Shown here piece by piece: positions 55,752 to 63,296 of a DNA stretch of 64,000 nucleotides. Source of the stretch: Dehalococcoidia bacterium (GTDB lineage: Bacteria > Chloroflexota > Dehalococcoidia > UBA2979); contig SHYS01000004.1 of assembly GCA_009692685.1 (NCBI GenBank), positions 124,001-188,000 on the forward strand. The letters are read 5' to 3'. Under the pieces are notes generated by a model that was given only the letters and a program-made list of their open reading frames with translations, searched no databases and was not told where the DNA came from. Position numbers and translations under genes: made by a program. Position 1 is the first letter of the stretch; each line of letters begins with the position of its first letter.

Positions 55752-58331
55752 CTAGTATGCGCGCCGCCGTCGAGCCGGTGTAGCGGCCCTTGGCCCCCTC
55801 CTGCGGCGACGTGAGGCCTGCTTGGGCTCTTCTTCGTCCTCCACGTCATCTACGTCCGCCGCATCGAGGCAGGGGTCGTCGTATTCCGCATCGCCACTCT
55901 CGATCTCGAGGGCCGGCATCGATGGAATCGCGGGCGCCGAGCCGCCAGCGTCGCCGGCCTCGATGATCCCTTCGGCGGTCACCACGGCGCGAGAGTTCGA
56001 CCCGTCCGAAGGCCCGACGATCCCGCGCTCTTCGAGGGCATCCATGATGCGAGCCGCCCTCGGGTAGCCGACGCGCAGGCGGCGCTGCAGCATCGAGACG
56101 GAGATCGTCTTCAGCTCGAGGACGAGCGCGACGGCGCGATCCACCATCGGATCCGCGTCCCTCTCCTCCTCGATGGCCTGCGTCTGCTGCTCGGCTTCCT
56201 CGAGGAGGTCGTCGTGCTTGTCCGGCACGAGGTCGGAGAAGCGGTCGGCGGTCCAGAAGTCCACCACGGCCTCGATCTCCGCGTCGGAGAGGAACACGCC
56301 CTGCACTCGACGCGGCTTGTGCGCGCCAGGCGGGACGAACAGCATGTCGCCGCGCCCCAGCAGCTTCTCCGCGCCGCCCTGGTCGAGGACAGTGCGCGAG
56401 TCCACCATCGAGGACATCGCGAAGGCGATGCGCGTGGGGAAGTTCGCCTTGATTAGCCCCGTCACTACATCTACCGAGGGCCGCTGCGTCGCGATGATCA
56501 GGTGGATACCAGTCGCGCGCGCCAGCTGCGCCAGCCGCACGATCTGGTTCTCCACCTGGTACGGGGCAACAAGCATGAGGTCGGCCAGCTCGTCGACCAC
56601 CACCACCCAGTAGGGGAGCTTCACGCCGCCGGATTTCGAGGCGACCTCGTTGTAGCGACGCAGGTCGCGTACGCCCGCCGCCGCGAAGCGGCGGTAGCGC
56701 GACTCCATCTCGTTAATGATCGCCTGGAGGGTCCCCACCACTCGATCCATGTCCACGATGATGTTCGAGAACGCGAGGTGCGGGATGTTCGCGTACGGCG
56801 TCAGCTCGACACGCTTCGGGTCGACCAGCACCAGGCGCAATTCGTTCGGCGAGAACCGCAACAGCAGTCCGGTGATGATCGCGTTGAGGCAGACCGACTT
56901 GCCGGCGCCGGTTGCGCCCGCGATCAGGAGGTGCGGCATCTTCGCTAGGTCCGCCATCACCGGCTCGCCTGACACGCCCGCACCGAGGGCGATCGGCAGG
57001 TCCGCCTTCGCCGCGAACTTGTCGTAGGCCGGACCTTCCATCAGCTGCTTCATCGTGACCATCGTCGAGATCGTGTTCGGCACCTCGATGCCCACGACGG
57101 GCTTCCCCGGCACCGGCGCCTCGATGCGGAGCGCGGGCGCGGCAAGCGCCAGCGCGAGATCGTTTTGCAGCGACGTGATGCGGTTCACCCGGATGCGCGT
57201 CCGCGACACTTCGACCTCGTGCGTGACCGGCTGTCCCTCTTCGTCGTAGACCAGGCCGTCGATGTCCCGGTCCTGGACGGTGCGCATCTTCACGTCCCAG
57301 CCCGGTTCGACGCCGAACTGCGTGACGGTCGGGCCCTCGTTGATCTCCACGACCTTCGAGTCGACACCGAATGACGCCAGCGTGTCGACAATCAACTGCG
57401 CTCGACGCTGCGTGTCGGCCTGCTTCTGCTTGCTCGCCGCCTTCGGATCCTCTAGCAGGGTGAGTGGCGGCAGCTGCCAGCCGTCGGCGGAGTGACGCCA
57501 TTTGTCGACCGGCTGGTCGAGATCCATGGGGATCTGGCGGCGGATCTTCTTCGCGACGGGCGCCGGTTCCGGGACAGCCGCGGGTTCTTCGTCCTCCTCG
57601 AGTTCATCCTCGAACTCGGCGCCGTCCCACTCCTCGTCGTCCTCGAAGCCTTCGTAGTCCTCGTCTTCGAACCCTTTCTCGTCCCAATCTTCACCGCGGT
57701 GGCGCAGACGCGAGATTGCCACGCTGGCTCCCCGGAAGGAGGGAGCGAGTACCGAGTCCCACACCCACAGCGAGGCAGCGCCGGTACCGCGAGCGGCCGC
57801 ACCCGGCGCCGTCCTCCCGATCTCGGCAGCCGTCTCCGGCCAGAGCATGGCGAATCCGGCAAACAACGAGGCAAGCCAGGGCACGACCAGCGGCCAGCCG
57901 AGGAGGGCGCGGCCGGTGGTACCGGCTGCCGTCACGATGTGCAGGTCGACGCCGCCGATGCGCACGTTCGGGGTCCAGAACGCGAGCACACCGGCACTGA
58001 AGAACGTAAGCGCGAGGATGCCGGCGATCTGTCGAGGTCGCACCTGTAGCCAGGCTAGGTTGCGACCGAGCGCCAGCACCCCCCCAGCGATCGTGTAGAG
58101 CACCACCGTGGCGACGTGCACACCCAGCGCGCGGAACATCGAGTCACGCAGGTCGGCAAGCAGGTCGCCGATGGGGAGCAGCAGCGGCATGACGACCGCG
58201 CTGATGAGCACCAGCGAGGTGATGATGACCTCGGGACGAAGTAGTTGATCGACGAGGTTGAACTCGTAGTCGTGGTAGCGAGCGCGGGCACGGGCCACCG
58301 GAAGCTCCTCAACCGGCGCGCGCCCCACCAT
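55752..58331 (-). CDS. ftsK: DNA translocase FtsK/SpoIIIE
   Basis: FtsK pumps chromosomal DNA through the division septum. The 859-residue protein has an N-terminal membrane domain of about four helices (residues 35-165), a very acidic linker (EDEDYEGFEDDEEWDGAEFE and more), the alpha/beta motor (Walker A LIAGATGAGKSVCLNAIITG near residue 475, Walker B VVVVDELADLMLVAPYQVEN, and IHLIIATQRPSVDVVTGLIK) and the C-terminal gamma winged helix (ISVSMLQRRLRVGYPRAARI) that reads KOPS-type sites, then an acidic/basic tail. A TATAAT overlapping the RNase J stop (58435-58440, reverse strand) may be its promoter. Confidence 0.95.
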   Translation of the reverse strand: MVGRAPVEELPVARARARYHDYEFNLVDQLLRPEVIITSLVLISAVVMPLLLPIGDLLADLRDSMFRALGVHVATVVLYTIAGGVLALGRNLAWLQVRPRQIAGILALTFFSAGVLAFWTPNVRIGGVDLHIVTAAGTTGRALLGWPLVVPWLASLFAGFAMLWPETAAEIGRTAPGAAARGTGAASLWVWDSVLAPSFRGASVAISRLRHRGEDWDEKGFEDEDYEGFEDDEEWDGAEFEDELEEDEEPAAVPEPAPVAKKIRRQIPMDLDQPVDKWRHSADGWQLPPLTLLEDPKAASKQKQADTQRRAQLIVDTLASFGVDSKVVEINEGPTVTQFGVEPGWDVKMRTVQDRDIDGLVYDEEGQPVTHEVEVSRTRIRVNRITSLQNDLALALAAPALRIEAPVPGKPVVGIEVPNTISTMVTMKQLMEGPAYDKFAAKADLPIALGAGVSGEPVMADLAKMPHLLIAGATGAGKSVCLNAIITGLLLRFSPNELRLVLVDPKRVELTPYANIPHLAFSNIIVDMDRVVGTLQAIINEMESRYRRFAAAGVRDLRRYNEVASKSGGVKLPYWVVVVDELADLMLVAPYQVENQIVRLAQLARATGIHLIIATQRPSVDVVTGLIKANFPTRIAFAMSSMVDSRTVLDQGGAEKLLGRGDMLFVPPGAHKPRRVQGVFLSDAEIEAVVDFWTADRFSDLVPDKHDDLLEEAEQQTQAIEEERDADPMVDRAVALVLELKTISVSMLQRRLRVGYPRAARIMDALEERGIVGPSDGSNSRAVVTAEGIIEAGDAGGSAPAIPSMPALEIESGDAEYDDPCLDAADVDDVEDEEEPKQASRRRRRGPRAATPARRRRAY

Positions 58332-58435
58332 CGCGCGTGAACTCTGACCGTGTCGTGCTCGAGGGTGGACAACCCGCGAGGGGGCCGGCGGGGCCCACCC
58401 GCCAGCGTCAGTGCGAAGGCTTATCGCCTATACAA

Positions 58436-60088
58436 TTATACCTCGACTACGAACGGAAGCACGAGGGGGTGACGATGCGTTTGGTCCCGCAGGTACGCCG
58501 CCACGTCGTCTTTCAGCGAATCGTGGATCCGAGTCCAATCAATGTGGCCGCCCTCGCCGCCGAGCGAATCGGTGACGATGCCAATCACACCTTCGATGAG
58601 CGCCGCCTCCTCGTCGAGGCCGACGAAGCCCTGGGTCATCACGTCGGGCCGCCGCACCAGGCGCCCGGTCTGGCGTTGCACAGGCACCACCACCACCACG
58701 AAGCCATCCGAGGCGAGGTGCGCACGATCGCGCAGCACGTACTCGTCAACGTCCCCGATACCGAGGCCATCGACGAAGACATAATCGGCGGGGACTTTGT
58801 CCACGACACTCGCGCTGTCCTCGTTGACCTCGAGAACATCGCCGTCGTTGAGCACGAACGCGTTCTCCTCGGGCATCCCGAGCGAGATCGCCAGCTCGCG
58901 ATGCAGGACCAGGTGCCGGTACTCGCCGTGGATCGGCACGAAGTACTTCGGTTGCACCACGCGATGAGTAATCTTGAGCTCTTCGCGCGCCGCGTGGCCG
59001 CGGACGTGCACGTCCGCGACGCGGTTGTAGACCACGTGCGCGCCCAGCTCGAAGAGGTTGTCGATGTTGCGGCTGACGAACTTCTCGTTCCCCGGCACGG
59101 GGTTCGAGGAGAGGATCACCGTATCGCCCCTGCGGATCGCGACCTGCTGGTGAGTGCCGTTCGCCATCCTCGTCAGTGCTGACGTCGGCTCGCCCTGCGA
59201 CCCGGTGCAGATCACGACGGTCTTCGCGTCCGGGTGTTCGTTCACCTCGCGGGGCGACAGGAACGTGCCACCGGGGGCCTTGAGATAGCCCATGTCGCGG
59301 GCCATCTGGGTGTTGTTGATCATCGAGCGGCCAGTGACAAACACTCGACGCCCGTGTTTCACCGCGGCGTCGACCACCATCTGTACGCGCGAGATCAGCG
59401 ACGCGAACGTCGTCACCACCACGCGGCCTTCGGCTTCGCCAATCACCCGGTCGAGGGCGACGGCGACGTTCTGCTCGGATGGGGTGTACCCCTCGACCTC
59501 CGCGTACGTGGAGTCGGCGAGGAGCATCAGTACGCCCTCGGAACCCAGCTGCGCCAGGCGGTTGAGGTCGGTGTGCTGCCCCATGACCGGGGTGTGGTCG
59601 ATCTTGAAGTCGCCGGTATGGACGATCGGTCCGAGGGGCGTGTGAATGATCACGCCGGCGGCGTCCGGGATCGAGTGAGACACCGAGAAGAATTCGACCG
59701 CGAGCGGCCCCACCTCGACAGTGTCGCCGTACTCGACGGTGTTGATGCTCGAACCCTCGAGGAGTCGCTGCTCCTTGAGCTTGACCTCGACCAGCCCTCG
59801 AGTCAGGCGCGTGCAGTAGACGGGTACGTTGAGTTCGCGCAGCAGGAACGGCAGCGCGCCGATGTGGTCTTCGTGGCCGTGTGTCAGGAAGACCGCCTTC
59901 AGAAGCCCCGGGCGCTCCGTCAGGTACGTGATTTCGGGGATCACAATGTCGACTCCGAGCATTTCGTGCTCGGGGAACATGAGGCCGACATCGACCGCGA
60001 TCGCGGTCCCGTCGTACTCGTAAACCATCATGTTGCGACCGATGTCGCCGAGGCCGCCGAGGGGGATGACGCGTAAAGAAGGGCTCAC
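58436..60088 (-). CDS. rnj: Ribonuclease J
   Basis: RNase J is a metallo-beta-lactamase-fold endo/5'-exonuclease central to mRNA decay and rRNA maturation where RNase E is absent. The 550-residue protein has VIPLGGLGDIGRNMMVYEYD at the N-terminus, the metal motif LTHGHEDHIGALPFLL (about residues 73-88), HTGDFKIDHTPV, beta-CASP motifs (VVVTTFASLISRVQMVVDAA, VICTGSQGEPTSALTRM) and PKYFVPIHGEYRHL. GTG 60088 gives the normal start and lies six bases after a TACTAT box inside the end of the udg gene; longer upstream starts have no homology. Confidence 0.95.
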   Translation of the reverse strand: MSPSLRVIPLGGLGDIGRNMMVYEYDGTAIAVDVGLMFPEHEMLGVDIVIPEITYLTERPGLLKAVFLTHGHEDHIGALPFLLRELNVPVYCTRLTRGLVEVKLKEQRLLEGSSINTVEYGDTVEVGPLAVEFFSVSHSIPDAAGVIIHTPLGPIVHTGDFKIDHTPVMGQHTDLNRLAQLGSEGVLMLLADSTYAEVEGYTPSEQNVAVALDRVIGEAEGRVVVTTFASLISRVQMVVDAAVKHGRRVFVTGRSMINNTQMARDMGYLKAPGGTFLSPREVNEHPDAKTVVICTGSQGEPTSALTRMANGTHQQVAIRRGDTVILSSNPVPGNEKFVSRNIDNLFELGAHVVYNRVADVHVRGHAAREELKITHRVVQPKYFVPIHGEYRHLVLHRELAISLGMPEENAFVLNDGDVLEVNEDSASVVDKVPADYVFVDGLGIGDVDEYVLRDRAHLASDGFVVVVVPVQRQTGRLVRRPDVMTQGFVGLDEEAALIEGVIGIVTDSLGGEGGHIDWTRIHDSLKDDVAAYLRDQTHRHPLVLPFVVEV

Positions 60089-60092
60089 GGGT

Positions 60093-60767
60093 TCATAGTA
60101 GGCGTTCGGACGCCTCTGCGCCCCCCACCGCGCCTCGAAGGACAACACCCGTCGCGGCGGCCGCCGCTTCGGTCCCTGCAGCGGTCCTCGCCTCATCGAG
60201 AAGCGCCGGCAGCCTCGCGAAGTCGGCCAGCAGGACCGGACGCAGGCCGCCGTTGCGCAGCGCCGCCGCCGGATGGTACATCGGCACCACGATGCGCCGG
60301 TCCTCAAGGCGGCGCGGCTGGCCGTGAATGCGGGAGATCGAGGCGCCGGGGAACCAGCGCGCCATCGAGAAACGCCCCAGCGTCACGATCAACCGCACGT
60401 TGAGCAGCTGCAGCGCCTCATCTAGGAACGGGGCGCACGCCGCGATCTCTTCCGGCTCCGGGTCGCGATTGCCGGCCGGCCGGCACTTCACCACGTTAGT
60501 GACATATACATCGTTGCGAGTCCAGCCCGCGGCGCCAAGCAGCTCGTCGAGAAACTTGCCCGCAGGCCCGACGAACGGCACCCCCTGCTCGTCCTCGCGC
60601 TGCCCGGGCCCTTCGCCCACGAACATCACTTCCGAGGTCGCGGGCCCCGAGCCGGGCACCGTGCGAGTACGCGTCTTCGCGAGCACGCAGTTCGGGCAAT
60701 CGGCGATGCGCTCGTACAGGTCGAGCAAGATCGGGTCGACGGCGGGCGGGAGCAGCGGAGCAGTCAT
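60093..60767 (-). CDS. Uracil-DNA glycosylase, family 4 (iron-sulfur)
   Basis: Family 4 UDGs remove uracil from DNA and hold a [4Fe-4S] cluster. The 224-residue protein has the cluster cysteines CPNC (near residue 26) and VKCRPAGNRDPEPEEIAAC. It also has motif A VGEGPGQREDEQGVPFVGPA and motif B PMYHPAAALRNGG. ATG 60767 with GAGG upstream was chosen; an upstream in-frame extension to 60887 lacks homology and spans the promoter. The C-terminus is Ala-rich. Typical of thermophiles, Chloroflexota and Actinobacteria. Confidence 0.93.
   Translation of the reverse strand: MTAPLLPPAVDPILLDLYERIADCPNCVLAKTRTRTVPGSGPATSEVMFVGEGPGQREDEQGVPFVGPAGKFLDELLGAAGWTRNDVYVTNVVKCRPAGNRDPEPEEIAACAPFLDEALQLLNVRLIVTLGRFSMARWFPGASISRIHGQPRRLEDRRIVVPMYHPAAALRNGGLRPVLLADFARLPALLDEARTAAGTEAAAAATGVVLRGAVGGAEASERLL
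60095..60100 (-). promoter_or_regulatory. -10 box for RNase J, leaderless type
   Basis: On the reverse strand TACTAT is followed by GAACCC and then the GTG at 60088. It lies in the last codons of the udg gene. Confidence 0.5.
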
Positions 60768-60811
60768 CGAGTGGCCTCGAAGGTTCGGGGAGAGGCCGCG
60801 TAGCGCTCTCG

Positions 60812-60839
60812 ATGTTAGCGGCAGGGGAGGTGTACTCAA
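60812..60839 (-). promoter_or_regulatory. Promoter of udg
   Basis: On the reverse strand TTGAGT (60839-60834), a 16-base spacer and TAACAT (60817-60812). The transcript would start about 38 bases before the ATG at 60767, leaving room for its GAGG site. Confidence 0.6.
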
Positions 60840-60896
60840 CGTTGGAGGCTCACGGTCGAGCTCGTGGTACGCCATGACGCCGTTCACTAGCGAGAT

Positions 60897-61664
60897 CTAC
60901 TCGCGCCGCACCAGCCACGCTAGGCCAATGCCGATGAAGTACAGCACCAGCATCGGCGCCGCGACCAGCGTCTGCGTCACCGGGTCGGGCGTCGGCGTCA
61001 GGATCGCCGAGATCGTAAAGACGAGGACGACCGCCCACGCCTTGAAGCGCCAGAGCTTCCCCGCCGTCACGAGCCCGAACTTCGCCAGGCCCATGATCAC
61101 CAGCGGCGTCTGGAAGACGAGTCCCACGACGAGAATTAGGCGAGTCGTCAGGTCGATGTAGCTTGAGATCGTCGGCGTGGGGTCGGCGAACTGGCTGCCG
61201 AACGTGAACAGGAACCCGTAGGCCGCCGGCAGTACCCAGAAGTACGCGAAGGTCATCCCGAGACCGAACATCACGGTCGTGCCCACAACCACCGGGATGA
61301 GCCAGCGCCTCTCCTTCGACGTCAGCGCCGGCGTCACGAACGCGAGCATCTGGTACATCAGCATCGGCATGCCGAGCGTGAGCCCACCCAGCAGCGCCAC
61401 TTCGAAGTACACCGTGATGTTCTCCATCGGCGAGATCGCCTGGGCGTGGAAGTTGGGATTCTGCGCGCGCGCCGGCTCGATGAGCGCCGCGATCACGCGC
61501 AGCCCGATCGCGGGCACAAAGAACGGCAGCATTCCCGCGAACACCGCGATCGAGGCCAACATCAACCGCGAGCGCAGCTCGAGCAGATGCTCGAGCAGCG
61601 TCATCGTGGCGCCCTCGCGGGGCTCGGTCAGCGGCGGACCATCGAGAGGTTCGGCGGCAACCAC
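60897..61664 (-). CDS. tatC: Sec-independent protein translocase TatC
   Basis: TatC is the multispanning signal-peptide receptor of the twin-arginine pathway. The 255-residue protein has the N-terminal LLEHLLELRSRLMLASIAVF (conserved L-x-E-L-R-x-R) and six membrane helices, including LGGLTLGMPMLMYQMLAFVT, the conserved PALTSKERRWLIPVV loop and FQTPLVIMGLAKFGLV. GTG 61664 is used; a later ATG (at MTLLEHLLELRS) would start directly at the family N-terminus. It lies three bases after tatB. Confidence 0.94.
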   Translation of the reverse strand: MVAAEPLDGPPLTEPREGATMTLLEHLLELRSRLMLASIAVFAGMLPFFVPAIGLRVIAALIEPARAQNPNFHAQAISPMENITVYFEVALLGGLTLGMPMLMYQMLAFVTPALTSKERRWLIPVVVGTTVMFGLGMTFAYFWVLPAAYGFLFTFGSQFADPTPTISSYIDLTTRLILVVGLVFQTPLVIMGLAKFGLVTAGKLWRFKAWAVVLVFTISAILTPTPDPVTQTLVAAPMLVLYFIGIGLAWLVRRE

Positions 61665-61667
61665 GCT

Positions 61668-62357
61668 CTAGGAGCCCGACGCAGGCTTCGGGGTGGCGGT
61701 CGTCGAAGTGGTCGTCTCTGCGGGTTCCGAGGGCACCTCTGCCACGCGTTCCGCCTCCACGGTCGCGGCCGCGGTGCGGGGTGGCGGCATAACCGGGTCC
61801 GTGCTGCCGAAGGGGTTCACGCCCACGACCTGCTCGGACGAGTATGGCGGGCCAGACGGACGGGGGGCTTCGGCTTCATTCTCGGTGCCCGCGTTCGCGG
61901 TTGGTGTGTGGTAGTCCGCATACGACGCGGACACGCGCGCGAACGGGTCGCGGTTCGCAGGTACGGCGACCGGGGGCGCCGTCATCGGCTCCGGCGCCTC
62001 GGGCTCACGACGGCCCTCAGGCGAAGCGGCCGAGGGCGTCGTATCCGTGGATGCCGCGGCGACCGCGCCCGCGCCGATCGCCCTCATATCGGTGGCGCCT
62101 TCGGTCACGCCCGCGCGCACCTCGTTGCCGATCTCGCGCACAGCTTTGATGTCGCCGGTCTGCTCGTTGACCTCGTTCTCGAGTTCCTTCAGCGCCATGG
62201 TCAGGTCGCCCGTGACCTCGGCCGTGAACCGTCGAGCCATGCGGTAGTACTTGCCAGCCTCGCGAGCGATCTGAGGAAAGCGCTCGGGGCCCACCACCAG
62301 CATGGTGATCAGGAGCACGAGCCCGGCCTCGCCGATGCCGACACCAAAAAGTTCCAT
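61668..62357 (-). CDS. tatB: Sec-independent protein translocase TatB (long tail)
   Basis: A single N-terminal membrane helix (MELFGVGIGEAGLVLLITML) followed by the conserved VGPERFPQIAREAGKYYRMA hinge and amphipathic helix identifies a TatA/B-type subunit; the VGPERFP form is typical of TatB. The amphipathic part extends to about residue 85 (LENEVNEQTGDIKAV). The remaining 140 residues are a Pro/Ala/Thr/Glu-rich, probably disordered tail, longer than usual. Located upstream of tatC with three bases between. A TATGAT box lies eight bases before the ATG. Confidence 0.88.
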   Translation of the reverse strand: MELFGVGIGEAGLVLLITMLVVGPERFPQIAREAGKYYRMARRFTAEVTGDLTMALKELENEVNEQTGDIKAVREIGNEVRAGVTEGATDMRAIGAGAVAAASTDTTPSAASPEGRREPEAPEPMTAPPVAVPANRDPFARVSASYADYHTPTANAGTENEAEAPRPSGPPYSSEQVVGVNPFGSTDPVMPPPRTAAATVEAERVAEVPSEPAETTTSTTATPKPASGS

Positions 62358-62365
62358 TGCCTCGA

Positions 62366-62371
62366 ATCATA
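62366..62371 (-). promoter_or_regulatory. -10 box for tatB-tatC, near-leaderless
   Basis: On the reverse strand TATGAT is followed by eight bases (TCGAGGCA) and the ATG at 62357. Confidence 0.45.
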
Positions 62372-62487
62372 CGCCGCGATGCGCCTCACGGCTCTCAGCC
62401 ACCACGCTTCGGTAAGGGGATTCGCGTCAATGACCGTGACCAGGGGCCGGCTGTAGAGCGCCTCGCGCGTCCGGCCTGTCCGGAGAT

Positions 62488-62522
62488 CGCGCGCTGCCCC
62501 GGGCGAATCGGGGCAGCGCGCG
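62488..62522 (-). terminator. Strong hairpin after acpP
   Basis: CGCGCGCTGCCCC (62488-62500) and GGGGCAGCGCGCG (62510-62522) form a perfect 13-base stem with a nine-base loop, 42 bases downstream of the acpP stop. No T-run follows, as at other hairpins in this window. Confidence 0.65.
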
Positions 62523-62563
62523 AGTGGCTGCTGAGGAAGCGGAGTCGGAAGGGACGGTGGCGG

Positions 62564-62821
62564 CTAGTCTTCGATGCCGGCGTCGTGGATGAAATCGATC
62601 GCGTCCTGTACGGACTGGATCTTCTCGGCGTCTTCGTCGGAGATCTCGACGGGTGCGCCGTCCTTCGAGAATTCCTCCTCGATGGACATGATCAGCTCCA
62701 CCAGGTCGAGCGAGTCCGCATTCAGGTCGTCGACGAACGAGGCGTTCGGCACCACCTGGTCCTCTTCGACACCGAGCTGGTCCACGACCAATGAGCGTAC
62801 GCGCTCGTATACAGTTGCCAC
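62564..62821 (-). CDS. acpP: Acyl carrier protein
   Basis: An 85-residue acidic carrier protein. The phosphopantetheine serine is in [20 protein letters not shown] (about Ser37). The helices and length are typical. GAGGAG lies upstream of the ATG. It follows nusB by 17 bases and fabG further upstream, linking fatty-acid genes in one reverse operon closed by the hairpin at 62488-62522. Confidence 0.96.
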   Translation of the reverse strand: MATVYERVRSLVVDQLGVEEDQVVPNASFVDDLNADSLDLVELIMSIEEEFSKDGAPVEISDEDAEKIQSVQDAIDFIHDAGIED

Positions 62822-62838
62822 TTCTTGCGGCTCCTCTC

Positions 62839-63267
62839 TCAGGGCTCTTGCTGACCCGGTGCAGCCAGCGCGACCGCCCCGAGCACTCCGTTCACGAATC
62901 GTCCCGACGACTCCGACCCGTAGCCCTTAGCGAGCTCGACGGCCTCGTTAATGGCCGCCCGGAGCGGAGCGCCGCGATTATCAAATAGGACCTCGAAGAC
63001 CGCAAGACGAAGGACATTACGGTCGACTGGTGCCATGTCCTCCAGCGGGAACGACGTCGCGTATCGCGCAATAGTCGCATCGATCTCCGCGAGGTGTTGG
63101 TGTACGCCATCGATGAGATGTCGCACGAACTCGTCCGCGTCCTCGGGCAGGGCCGCCTCGAGAAGGCGTCGCTCGAGGATGGGCTCGACCGCGCGGGCCG
63201 AGGCGTCCGCCTCGAACAGCACCTGGAACGCCACGATGCGCGCACGACGCCGTCCACCTCGTGCCAT
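62839..63267 (-). CDS. nusB: Transcription antitermination factor NusB
   Basis: A 142-residue all-helical protein that binds BoxA RNA with NusE in rRNA antitermination. Motifs: N-terminal basic [18 protein letters not shown], then [20 protein letters not shown] and [20 protein letters not shown] followed by [20 protein letters not shown], the conserved closing segment. Starts at ATG 63267, 29 bases after fabG. Its presence between fabG and acpP is unusual but suggests growth-rate coupling. Confidence 0.93.
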   Translation of the reverse strand: MARGGRRRARIVAFQVLFEADASARAVEPILERRLLEAALPEDADEFVRHLIDGVHQHLAEIDATIARYATSFPLEDMAPVDRNVLRLAVFEVLFDNRGAPLRAAINEAVELAKGYGSESSGRFVNGVLGAVALAAPGQQEP

Positions 63268-63296
63268 CTAGTACCTCGACAGACTGAACGTCGAGG

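Noticed and set aside
60089..60307. Longer N-terminus for RNase J starting within the udg gene
   Set aside because: The extra residues are Arg/Cys-rich frame shadows of udg. The family N-terminus begins at the GTG at 60088, next to a -10 box.
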